DNA of 64,000 bases from Amblyomma americanum (lineage: Eukaryota; Arthropoda; Arachnida; Ixodida; Ixodidae), in assembly GCF_052857255.1 (NCBI RefSeq), contig NC_135505.1:29476499-29540498 (forward strand), in the 5' to 3' direction. Numbering within the stretch: the first letter of the stretch is position 1; every line of letters begins with the position of its first letter. Both the position numbers and the translations under genes were made by a program. Shown here one piece after another: positions 22,797-33,149 of the stretch. The notes beneath the pieces were generated by a model. It worked only from the letters and a program-made list of their open reading frames with translations, had not been told where the DNA came from and searched no databases.

Positions 22797-23158
22797 AAGG
22801 CGAAAGCCTTTTTATGGCTCATCGTTGTCCTTCCGTCCGTCCGCGAAATCTGTCACACTATGATGTCATCAATGGCATAATTGGTATAACCCATATTATC
22901 TAAGAAATTACTGAGGGGTGATAAGTAACTAGTAATAATTTGTAATTAGAAAATAATTATAAATTAGTGTATTGAATAAAAAGATTGATAGCTAAATTAA
23001 AAATAAATAAAATAAATAAAAATAAAAACAAATAAATAAAAATAAAAGATAGAAAAACTAAAAATACGAAATAAGATTTTGAAAGAAAGAAAATTAAAAA
23101 TAATTGAATACAAAATTAAAAGGAGCAGCGAAAGTGGGAGCACAAAGGCTTTCGCCTT
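22797..23158. mobile_element. Short AT-rich element with hairpin terminal repeats
   Basis: The 14-base sequence 'aaggcgaaagcctt' at 22797-22810 recurs inverted at 23145-23158. Each end can fold by itself (AAGGC and GCCTT around a GAAA loop). The interior is strongly A+T-rich and non-coding. A related end occurs at 38636 ('aaaggcgaaagccg'). This fits a non-autonomous MITE-like repeat, but target duplications were not identified. Confidence 0.55.
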
Positions 23159-23499
23159 GTGCACTTTAGATCGCCGAAGTGCCCACTGAATTTTTTCTGA
23201 AGTATTTGCTTTTAGTTAGGCAGGCATTTCCAATGTGCCAAGTTTCCTTTATATTTTTTAGATTACAAGAATATATGTGCAGCTTCCCTGAAATTTTATC
23301 TAAGTACCCTCAATTTTCAAATAAAAGTTTATAGCGAGACAAGCACTTTAATGAAGCGCCAAAATCTTTTGTTTGTTTGGCTTCACTCTGGTATCTTGAA
23401 TGTCATTTAAAATTTTATAGTTATTTGACTGACAAATTAACGAAACGAAACAAAATGCAACCATTTTTGTCACGCTGTAGGAAAGAGCTACAGGCACAC

Positions 23500-23950
23500 T
23501 GACGGCAAAGTGTAGTTAGCGTGTATCAGTAGGCTTATCACCATCAGCCTTACTGCGGCCATTGCAACACAAAGGCCCCTCCAAAATATATCGAATTAAC
23601 CCTTTTATGTGCCAGCCGCAGCCACCTTATCCTCATAACCTTCTTAATCTCATCACGCCACCTAAGCTTCTGCTACTCCCTGCTAGGCTTGACTTCTCTC
23701 GGAATCCAGTCCGATATACTAAATGATCGTCGGTTACCTTGTCTTCTCATTACATGCCCTGCACAACTACTACTATTTGATTTTGACTAGGTTGTCATTA
23801 ATCTCCTTTGTTTGCCGATCCACACTCCTCTCTTCCTATCTCTCAAGGTCAGACCTATCATTTTCTATTCCATAGCTCGCTGTCTTACCCTCAATTTAAG
23901 TTGAACCATTTTCGTTCGCCACCTTGTTTCTGCCGCATACGTGCACGCAG
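23500..23950 (-). pseudogene. LINE relic, minus strand
   Basis: The sequence has the form of the antisense strand of a tick non-LTR element 3' region (runs such as 'cttcttaatctcatcacgcc' and 'tccactcctctcttcctatc'-like tracts). It is degraded and no long frame is preserved. The call rests on resemblance to repeats common in tick genomes. Confidence 0.4.
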
Positions 23951-25800
23951 GTAAAGTATATTGAAATGTTTAAAACGGCGTCTCGTTTGCTTAAATCTCA
24001 TGTTTATAGGCTAGAAAAAGGAAAAAAATTAAATGCACGCGCTCCACCAGCACATGTTTTCGAAAGAAATCTACGCGAATCTCTGACTGAGCCGACATTC
24101 ACTTCGAAACGGCTATCATGGAGTCTTTTTCGGTCTTACGTCACAACTTCGAATCGAATGGGGGAAAATTTCAAAATACAATTCTCTCAGCACTGAGCGA
24201 ACCTTTTATTCTGAGACAAGCATTATCATATCCAGAACGGGTGATAGAGCCCACTTTAAATTAGGAGATAACATTGAATGATGTTTTCCTTAGTGTCCCT
24301 TCAGGAGCTTCTAAAGCATCAGTACTGCAATGGAACCGTGGACAAGTTTCGAAAAAATCATGAACAGCATGCATTATTAATTACATCATAGAAAATTTGC
24401 GATAAAAAATTGAGTGCGCACATGTGAGACTGACCAGGCAAATGCCGCGTAGCGTCCCAACAACGCCTCGTGCAGGTGCTCCAGTTGCGTACCTGACGCT
24501 TGGGCTTACCTTGCACCGTCTGGTAAGCTGGGCTGAGAGAAAGTGTAAAGTTCAGATAGCGGTAGCCCAGAAGTCCCACCACTTCAGGACACTTTTTCAG
24601 TGCTCTTTCAAGAGATGTTTACAACCCCCCTGGTCTTGATTTTAGAGGGTTTAACGTTGTCACAAAGTTCATGCCTGCCCTGTCCAGCTTTGACCTTTGT
24701 TTCCCAGAAACATGTCGCGGAGCGGCGTCGACGACTTTTTCCCCCTCCCCCGCGGGGGAACGGCATTCTCACCATAGAGCTGGAGGGGTCACTATAAACT
24801 ACTCCCCTCCCCCCCTCCTTGCATTGTTGCCAATACAGGTGGCAAGCGCTTGCACGTGTTGGGAACAGAAGAAGCGGATTGAATGCCTCTGCACTCTTCG
24901 CGGCCCCCAATGACTCCTCGTGGGATTAAGGCATTGTGCTGAATTCTTTCGACATTCCTTCCTGTGTTCTTTTTTTCTTTTTGGGAGCTGCATTCCTCTG
25001 TGCGTGGCTGCTGAACAGTCTTTTTTTTTCCTGTGTTGTTTCTTTTTTCTCTCATTCTTTGCCATGTGAAGGGGGCGACGGGAACGCCCCGGGCTGGTAG
25101 TTGGTGTGGAGATTTCGGCGCGTGCGGTCGTGAGTGAGGTCAGCCAGGGAAGTGGTCGGCAAGGAGCCTAGGCGGAAATCTGACGCGTAGAGCGCGGCGA
25201 CGGTGGTCCCGAAGACGCGAGGCCCAAGTTCGCCCGTATCCGCAAGCCCCCATCAGCCCCGCGACGAGCAACCGCAGCCCGACGCTCCCTGCGACCGGAC
25301 CTTGCCACTCCGCTGCTAAGCCATCGTTTCTCACCACTCACTTCCACTCTTTTATCTTTGTATTTTTGCTTTCTGTGTTTCTCGTTCTAATCCTTTGTAC
25401 TGTATTTCCGTCTCGTAACATTTCTGTATAGCAATCGCCCTGATGGTTCTTTCTTTGTGTTAATTGTTGTGTTAAGGTGTTCAAATGGTGCTTGTGTTAT
25501 TTGCGTTACGTCAGTGTACGGCGCTCCCTTGTCGGGCATATTGTAATACTTGGTTGTTGTTGTTTGCATATTTAAATTAATTCGCTACGGACCTTGCCTA
25601 CGCCTCATGCCTCCAGTCAACGACTAATCAGGCGTGGCCCCTATCGCCGGTCAGCAGTCGAATCACAATCTTTCGCACGCGGAGGGGAGACGTTTGACGC
25701 TCCTCCCCCTCCGAACTTAGGGAGAGTGCAGTGGTGGGCAGGTTGGCCCGATTAATTGTAACTTCGGCGCCAACCAACACCACAGCCGCCCACGATATTT
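23951..25800. other. Unassigned DNA with GC-rich island at about 25070-25330
   Basis: No gene was recognised. The GC-rich block next to pyrimidine-rich and AT-rich stretches could be part of an LTR or leader of a retroelement. No second copy or terminal dinucleotides support this. Confidence 0.3.
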
Positions 25801-26021
25801 TGACAAACGTCCCAAAGCGACTGAGGCTGTGAGGAAGCGCGTAGTGGAGGGCTTCGTATATTTTCGACCATCTGACGTTCTTTAACATGCACTGATATCG
25901 AACAGCGCACGGGTTTCAAGCATTTTGCCTCCATGTAAGTGCGACCGCCACGATATGGATGAAACCCGCTTCTTTCGGCCCAGCAGCCGAGTGCCTTAAG
26001 CACTGAGACACCGCGGCGGCT
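25801..26021 (-). mobile_element. SINE family B, degraded
   Basis: Minus-strand copy with the family B tail ('gacaaacgtcccaaagcgac'), body, and tRNA-like head ending 'ccgcggcggct' at 26021. The B box is damaged. Confidence 0.8.
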
Positions 26022-26560
26022 CGCAGCCCCTTCTGCTCATATCGCCCTTTCTTATCCTACTTGATATTCACGTTAGCGTTTTGGGGAACTAGCGTTTAGA
26101 TATTCGCATTAGCGTTTTGGGAAACACAACGTTGAGTGTCATGTTCGCACAGCGGAGACAGTGTAGTTCGAATAACAGCTCCTCCGCCGCGCGAAGATGA
26201 CAAGCAGTGCGGTGCCAGTTATCTACTGCGGGAATTGCCGAGCTGGCCATCCAGTTTAGCAGCCAGGAAGTTCCCCAATTCCTTTAGAAGCGGCGTCTGC
26301 AGTCGATGAACGTCGCATTCCACTGCCCAGTGGTGAGATTTTGAGTGCTGTCACTCCAACTGCAGCGTTTAATTTCTTTCGTCATGCGCTCGAGGATTAC
26401 AGTTTGTAGAGGAATTTCGCTACAGAACATTAGTCTGAGCCAGCCCTGCATTAAATGGAACAGATTAACTGCATGAAACTAAGGGTTACTCTGAAAGTAT
26501 ATGAGTGGAAAACAGACGCTTCTTAATGTGCTAAGTAGTTTTTTTTCTGTTTGCTTTCAG

Positions 26561-26602
26561 AACAAGTGGTTCCCACCGGACATGATCGGCCTCGGTCCAA
26601 CA
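26561..26602 (+). CDS. Possible internal exon of an unidentified gene
   Basis: A 42-base open segment sits between a strong acceptor (long pyrimidine run, 'tttgctttcag') and a donor 'GTAAGG'. In phase 0 it reads 14 codons, 'NKWFPPDMIGLGPT', with no stop. It would join in phase with the candidate exon at 27336. No upstream exons or start codon were identified, and the family is not recognised. Confidence 0.35.
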
Positions 26603-27335
26603 GTAAGGAGATAATTGATTTTTGTTTCTAAAGTCGTGTTTTTTTTTTCTTTTCAGCTCTACCTATGCACCATATTTCCTCCAGAAAAGTTTATTACAGT
26701 GATAAATTCAGAAAAGCCAGAATACATAACGTTCTTTCTTGCAGAGTAGCAATATGGAACTACTGCTCGCAAGCTAAATCATATGCGGATACCGTTGTCA
26801 GTGCAAGATGCGAAAGGTAGCCGCCGTTCCCGAGACAGCGGTTATCGAGGTGCCTTCTCGGGTGCCCTGCCAGAAAAGCTATAAGGAAAGCATAACATAG
26901 GGTAGTCAAAGACTTCATTTTCTACGACAGCGCGAAACCGATGCACTGGCCCATTATAGTGCCGCTACAGAATAATATGGCGGCCAGCGTAACCCCGCAA
27001 ATTAAGGCTCATGGCCTAAGCCAAAAACCAATTGGACACTCACACTATATATGATCTTAACTATTTGAACAACACGGAAATGCAAGTGTGGCCGGTCACC
27101 GACTGAGTGGCACACAGCCAGTATCCATGAAAAACCGTCCGGAAACGAATTAGTGACACGAGATATCAGCTTAGCGCGTTAAGAGAGCAACCGCTTAGGC
27201 CAAAATGCCAGTTGTGCAATGAAAGAGCGACCGGCTTGTATCGGCACAGTCGTGCTAATAAGCAGTGATTTCTGCTTGTTGCTGACGAGGCTCACAATTT
27301 CTTTTTTTTCGCGCTTTTTTTGTTTCCTGTTTCAG

Positions 27336-27437
27336 TGTCGTAAGTACCCGCAGAAAGCGCCGCAATTGCTTCCGCGCTGCAAGCATTGTTTTCATGAAGG
27401 CGTGCAGTTTACGCAATCACTTCCGGTTTCTGCGTGA
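27336..27437 (+). CDS. Possible terminal exon of an unidentified gene
   Basis: It follows a strong acceptor ('tttcctgtttcag') and reads 'CRKYPQKAPQLLPRCKHCF' and on to a TGA at 27435-27437. It has four cysteines in its first 19 residues and many basic residues, as in small secreted arthropod peptides. The first bases 'tgtcgtaagt' also contain a donor-like motif, which weakens the call. Function unknown. Confidence 0.35.
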   Translation, partial: CRKYPQKAPQLLPRCKHCFHEGVQFTQSLPVSA

Positions 27438-27799
27438 GCGAAGTACTTCTGTACTTATTTTTTGACGCACGTCGGAATGCTGTACATCACTTTACAGCAC
27501 CCTACAAGAATTAGGAGCCATTTTTTTTTTTCATATACACCAAAACGTCGAATTAAATAACGGCAGCAACAATTATGCTTTACGGAGCCGAATATAACCA
27601 ACACTGTGGAGCACCGATTTCAGCGAGAGCTTGTTCGCATGCTGGAGTTTTCCTTGCCTTTAACGCCTCTGCATCTGCAAAGCGGGTATCAGGTTCTTGG
27701 CATCTTTCGCTTCCGTTACTCCACCGTCCTCGCCGAGATCTGAGTTTTCGTCACCTAGTTGGCGGCCTCTGCTGCACGGTGAGATAGATCTTCTCTGGC

Positions 27800-28080
27800 A
27801 CGGCTGTCTTCTTAACAATCTGGAGCCCACAAGAAAGCCTGTGTGTCAACAAGGCCTAGCGTGCCCATGGTGGCAGAAGCGGGAGCACCAACCTATCCTC
27901 TCTTCATGTCCCCTCGCCTTTTTAATTTAATTTCTCCATTCTGCCTGCTATCCTTTATTTCCGCTTCCCCAGCTCAGGTGCTTCAGTATCGATGGCAGAT
28001 GCCGGGGCTACCAACTCTCTTTTCCTTTCTTTTTAATATTATTTTAATAAAAAACCACTACCACCACCACCAACAGCAGC
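27800..28080 (+). mobile_element. LINE 3' untranslated end with CCA-rich tail
   Basis: The stretch from 'aaggcctagcgtgcccatgg' to 'gcagatgccggggctacc' ends 'aataaaaaaccactacc' with CCACCA repeats. It resembles the 3' end of a common tick non-LTR element. There is no coding part. Confidence 0.45.
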
Positions 28081-28192
28081 TGCTGCTCTCATACCAACAA
28101 CACTTCTCGCACCGTGCAAGCCTCTTCGTCTTTTTGTAGGAGACAAGATTCCCCCAGACATCGCCTCCTTCGAGTGCCTCCCTCCACACACA

Positions 28193-28610
28193 TTAAAAAA
28201 TTGACGATGGCCTAGCTCTGTTAGGCCAGGATAAACGTAGCGAAAGCGCGGTGACATATTGTTCGGAACAGTTAAAATATGAAACCCGTGCATTCACTAG
28301 ATACGCCTTTATTCACGGTTAAACACTGAGCCGTCGTGGCGAAGTGGTAGCGTCTCTGCCTCAAACGCCAAAGGCCCTGGTTTGATTCCCAGCCTCGACA
28401 CAGGGTCTTTATTCAGTGAGTGTGCGGGGGTTTCAGTGGCTCCCGCCACCGTTCAAGCAGTCGGCCACGTGGTGCGGAGCAGCTGCCGGCGGCGCGCCGC
28501 CATGACTGGTCACGTGGTTCGTCACGCGGTTCGTCACGTGGGGCGGAGCGACCACTATGGGACTGCAAGCTCGACGAAACTGCGAGTTCATGGCCAATGT
28601 AGCTTTTGCC
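28193..28610 (+). repeat. Second tRNA-containing repeat family, copy 2
   Basis: Matches 19634-20115 over the leader, the tRNA-like module (28330-28405, A box 'tggcgaagtggtagcg', B box 'tggtttgattccca') and the final 'tggccaatgtagct', followed by an A run. The segment 28480-28550 adds short CACGTGG-type repeats. B box preservation is better than in copy 1. Confidence 0.7.
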
Positions 28611-30240
28611 ACAAAAAAAAAATCGGCGACATTTAAGTTTCGCTACAAGGATAGGACATGATAGCGTACGTTAATGGGTACCTTTTCTTTCTGCTGTTGA
28701 ACACCACACCGGCCTGTTTCTTCGAACATGTTAGCTGCATTTCTTTCTTGCAGAGCTGCAAATTTTGGGCAACTTATAGCGCATTGGACACAGCCGTTCA
28801 ACGCGATTGGTTCTACCATCATCTTTAAAATTATGCGACAACTGATTTGTGTTGTTACAGCAATCATTCTAATTAAATTTCCTTACCAATTTATCTCTTT
28901 TCCGTGTTCAGCCCTCGCTTGTGAACATTGCATTTTTCTTCTTATTTAAAAAAATTAATTTATAGCTTCTCTCTCGGAGAAGTTCTTGTGTTCTCGGGCA
29001 TATTTAGGACCGGGTATTTTTAACGCAAGAGAAATAACGAGCTCGTGTTGCAGAAAATCCGACGTCGACATTGGCGTCGTTCAACGTGGGCGTCGTTCAA
29101 CGTTGATCGCCAGTAGCAACATGTGTCACACGAACACCACCGGTGGCAGCGCCTGCCACTGCAGGACATTGCCGCTTAACCTCTCCTCCACTGCTCCAGT
29201 AGTGGCATGAGGACTGGCAGGTATCTACGAGTGTTAAGTACATGATGACCATTTCGGCATATATGGGCATTAACCCATTAAGCTATCGTGTCATACCCTT
29301 AAGGCGAAGCTTATGTGTCCCCTTCAATTTTCTTACGCTACCAGTACAAATATCTGGCAAAAACAGAGGCAGCATCATCCCCACCAAAGAATTTTTTTTT
29401 CAATACACTCGGAAACAGTCAATATAGACACATGCCTGGTTTGTGGATGACTGGATCAAACCCACTTGTCCACCCCAATCATAGTCGGGCCTCCTCTTCG
29501 CGTCTAGCACACTGCACTGCGGGTTTAACAAGATCGTCAGCTTGTCTACCTGAAAGAGATGGGCCAGCGTATGCTGGTCCACGAAAGGCCACTGCAGTTC
29601 CTTCGAATGCAATGCTCCTTGTCGCAGCGTCGGGCTCAGGAAGAAGCTCCAAAGGCACCATAGTGCTCGTTTAGCTCTTTTTCTCTCATGGCGTGACTGG
29701 ATTTTTGTCAACTGACAACTAATATTTCCAGTCAGTTAGCATAGCCTAAACCCGACTCTTGATGAGTATTGAAGCTTAAATTCAAGGATAAATAGTAAGG
29801 TACTAAACTCCCGAGAAAATTTCTGCTGATAAGATGCATCTTGTGATTATTGATTTATGTTGCTTCCTAAAATGCTGACCATCTTGCAGGAATCTTTCTT
29901 GAGGTGTAGACACCTCACTGATTTTAACCCATGACAAACACTTTTTTCTAAATTAAAAATTTTTGTTTTTATCGGAGATTTCCTTCCTCTTCATATGCCC
30001 ATTTATTGCCCTTTCATGCTGAGTGAAAAACGAAAACCACCCCTTTTCCTACTCCAACACCCTCTTTTTTTTTTGCCTAGTCGAATGTTTTTCTTTTGTT
30101 TGCTGGAACGAGCGGTAGAATACTGATTTCAGAAGCGCATGATTAGTGTTCCAGTATTTCGTTCTGAAGTAATTGGACTCTGATGCTGGGAATCCAGAAG
30201 TGAAACATATAAACATATTAATTTAATTCTTTTGACTTCT
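28611..30240. other. Unassigned DNA upstream of the Kunitz gene
   Basis: No exon, promoter motif or repeat was recognised with confidence. A 60-codon frame on the minus strand near 29480-29660 has no recognisable family. Confidence 0.35.
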
Positions 30241-30282
30241 AGCGAGCCTCAAAGGCTCCCCAGTACAACCAAGTACAAGACA

Positions 30283-30355
30283 ATGGCGGCGTTCACCTAC
30301 GGCCTGCCGGTCTTGCTCTTCATCATCGTCGTTATCATATCGTACGCTTTCATAG
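30283..30355 (+). CDS. Signal-peptide exon of the Kunitz-type gene
   Basis: ATG in good context ('gacaATGG') opens a hydrophobic segment of 24 codons with core 'LPVLLFIIVVII', fitting a secretory signal peptide. A consensus donor follows (ATAG/GTAAGA), leaving phase 1. The nearest possible cleavage is after 'ISYA'. The short stretch 30241-30282 would be 5' untranslated. If the pyrimidine-TAG at 30225-30240 is a true acceptor, a further non-coding exon lies upstream. Confidence 0.7.
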
Positions 30356-32302
30356 GTAAGAACAATGCTGACAACCTCCAAGGCAACTTGCTTTTAACTC
30401 CGTGCTGGCAGTATGCCTCCATTCTTCTTGCAGCGCAGGCTTTTCTTATTCATCGCTAATCATTGAAAGTAGATATAAAAGCTCTTAACTTTTGAACTAG
30501 GTTAGCTCAGGTATCTCTTAGTCTCGTGTCCTCAGACATAATTGTACTCCTTGTGCCTCAGAGAGATACCGCCATCATTGCTGCCAAGCTGCGACTGTCG
30601 CATACATTATTCGCTTGTGTATATAGAGCGCCAACTTGCGCTATTCTTGCGTATAAAGTGTTCCAAAAGTCCTGCCAAAATTATTTCACATGGTGCCTGA
30701 GAACATCGAGCTAACCAACAGTATGCTACATTACCTGGTCTAGTACAACCTCGTGAATTGACCATCCATAGCAATCAGTAACAAAAAAAAATAGACAGTT
30801 GCTCGCTCTGGAGTAACGAGAGTTTTGGTGATATAACCTGTACAGAAGGGTATTTATGTCGACAGCATTTTGCTCCATCCTCGGATGCTCGCACGGCAGA
30901 ATCCTACTGGGGGGCTAGTTTACGCCACGGCTCTGGCGACTTTTTGCGCCTTCTGCTAACATATTTCAGGAACCGGGGCAATTGGCATTAAAACATCAGA
31001 AAACTGGCGCGTCCCCTCGGTCGAACTGAGAGGCTGAACACGTGACCAGCGGATGTGTGTCGCGTGATTCTTTCGGCAAATACGCGTTCTGCTCCATAGC
31101 TCGCACTGTGAGTCTTCTTTCCGTTGGCCTGCCTTCCTCTTTCTACGATCTTCCTCGAACTCCTGAAAGTTTCGCCGGCTGCGCCAACACACTCAACGTC
31201 TATATCTCGACAAACGGGTCTTCTCTAGAGCAATGAGTGGGGTGCCCTGTGAGAATGTTTTCACTATCCATATTTTGATGCTTATGGAACAGCAGGTACG
31301 TGTGTCCTGCGCGAAAAATAGCGATCACCCTTAATTGGTATGTTAATCCGTACACAATGTAACGTGCTAACTCTTAAGCTTCACGAAGAAGGTTAAAAAT
31401 GGATGACCTATCTCTAAGTTCGTCCCTTTCCTTATTTCGACCTGCCCCATTTTTGCACATGCATTTTACTTTCTATTTTTCTTTAATCCGAAAGCCCATA
31501 TCACTCACTAAAATGCACATTTTCTTACACCTTTCACATGTGCCGTTACTTTTATTTGAGTGCTTTCTTGTCAGTGCTTACTTTTTCCTCATGTCAAACA
31601 CCCTATTTCCATCACGTCATCAAAGATCACTTGTTTTTTCCATGTGAATAGTAGCGAGCCAAAAGAAAACATTTACTGCCATTATATTTACTCTAAAAAA
31701 GAAGAAAAAGATTCGTTATCGGTATTAAGCATAAGCAATCTCTGCTCTTTGGCACAAGATCTAAGCGACGCCATTCACATCAAGTAAGCTCACTTATCGA
31801 GGCGCCCGACTTTCAAACTTCCAAGGGTCACGCCCTTATTCTAGGTATCCTATGATTATAACTGATAATCACAATATAGATTACCATCAGCATATTTGTG
31901 AATGGTAAATAAGAGTTGATTGCGCTGTCCTCAGAGCCTAATGAGTTCTCAAAGAGTATATGAATTTTTCTCTGTCTGTTTTGTTTGCGAAAGGATATAG
32001 GATGCTTAAGCACGAACGGATATTCAGTTTCTCTTTGCTCTCAGCAGGCATCAACTCGTAGTTTGTTTTTAAGGCTGTAATTCAGTGTTTATTTAAAACA
32101 ATGTTTTATTCTGCAGTGCTCGGCCATTTCATGACTTTAAACGTCAGCAGTACAGTTGCATTTCAATCACTCAGCATTACCTCACCGCCGTTAATTAGAT
32201 CATGTGAAAGTTTCTAAACGCATCCTACATAAAAAAAAGCTCCCTGCTCGTCACCGTAATCATACATGTAAGGGAGTATATGCAGTCAAGCAGCTGTGGC
32301 TC

Positions 32303-32565
32303 CTTATAACAGTGGTCTATAGACAGTCTATAGACTTCTTATACACTCTATGGCCTTCCTATAGTTATTTCCTTTTGTCTATTCAGAGTCTTTTGACCGT
32401 CTATAGACACAAGTCTAGTGAACTTTTATGGCCATAAACCTATAGATTGTCTATAGAATGTCCATAGGATTTGTATTGTCTTCTGGCTATTCTCTAGGAT
32501 TTGTCCATAGCCAGTCTATAAACTTTATAGAAGAAAGTGTATGCACAGTCTATAGACTGTCTAAA
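32303..32565. repeat. Tract rich in the palindrome TCTATAGA
   Basis: Within about 260 bases the palindrome TCTATAGA occurs five times ('gtctatagacagtctatag', 'cgtctatagacac', 'tgtctatagaatg', 'cagtctatagactg'). Near variants such as 'tctataaac' and 'gtccatagcc' also occur. Spacing is irregular, so it is not a simple tandem array. It lies in the first intron of the Kunitz gene. Confidence 0.7.
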
Positions 32566-33116
32566 GTAATTTTTGTAAGGGGCTACTCCAAGCAATCTTG
32601 CAAACAACTTCTTGAGAAACAATGGAGCGCACTAACATTCGCCGTGAGCAAACCAAAGGTGATAATCTGTATCTGGTAGTAAAACGAATAAAAAATGCTT
32701 GCTTCCTGAACGGTGTGCCGAGGTGTTCTTGTGAGCTCCAAGCTCGATATAAAGGAGACACGGCTCGCAACCGGCAGCTGCCAATGCAGGCACTTTATAG
32801 CGCTAACGTTGGGCATATTTCGTTCGATGAGGTTCAAATTCAATTCAATTGCTTTGTAGCAGCAGCAATCGACAGAGAACAGCACCCAGTTATCTCTCCT
32901 CTATTTTCAATTCATATTTGTTCTGTTTTGCTATTCTTCTTCGTATATTTATTTGTGCGACTTCAAATGTTAACTTGTGTACATTTTGTTTTTTGGTTTT
33001 CCAATTGACCTGTCACCCTTCCTGTACCGCATTTAATTTAAAAATTGATTTTTTTAACTTCACTTTAAAACAGAACTGAATTAACCAAAACAGCTGAAAA
33101 ATCGTTTCTTTTCCAG

Positions 33117-33149
33117 ATCCAAGCGGACTCCTCACGGGAGCAGTGCAAG
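33117..33149 (+). CDS. Possible 33-base mini-exon of the Kunitz-type gene
   Basis: It follows 'tttcttttccag' and ends before 'GTGCCT'. It keeps phase 1 and encodes about 11 residues ending '(D)PSGLLTGAVQ'. Such a short linker between signal peptide and first domain is plausible. The donor is weaker than consensus and the exon could be skipped or false. Confidence 0.35.

Noticed and set aside
24690..25330. LTR or BEL-type leader
   Set aside because: GC-rich block only; no paired repeat, primer site or coding remnants could be shown.
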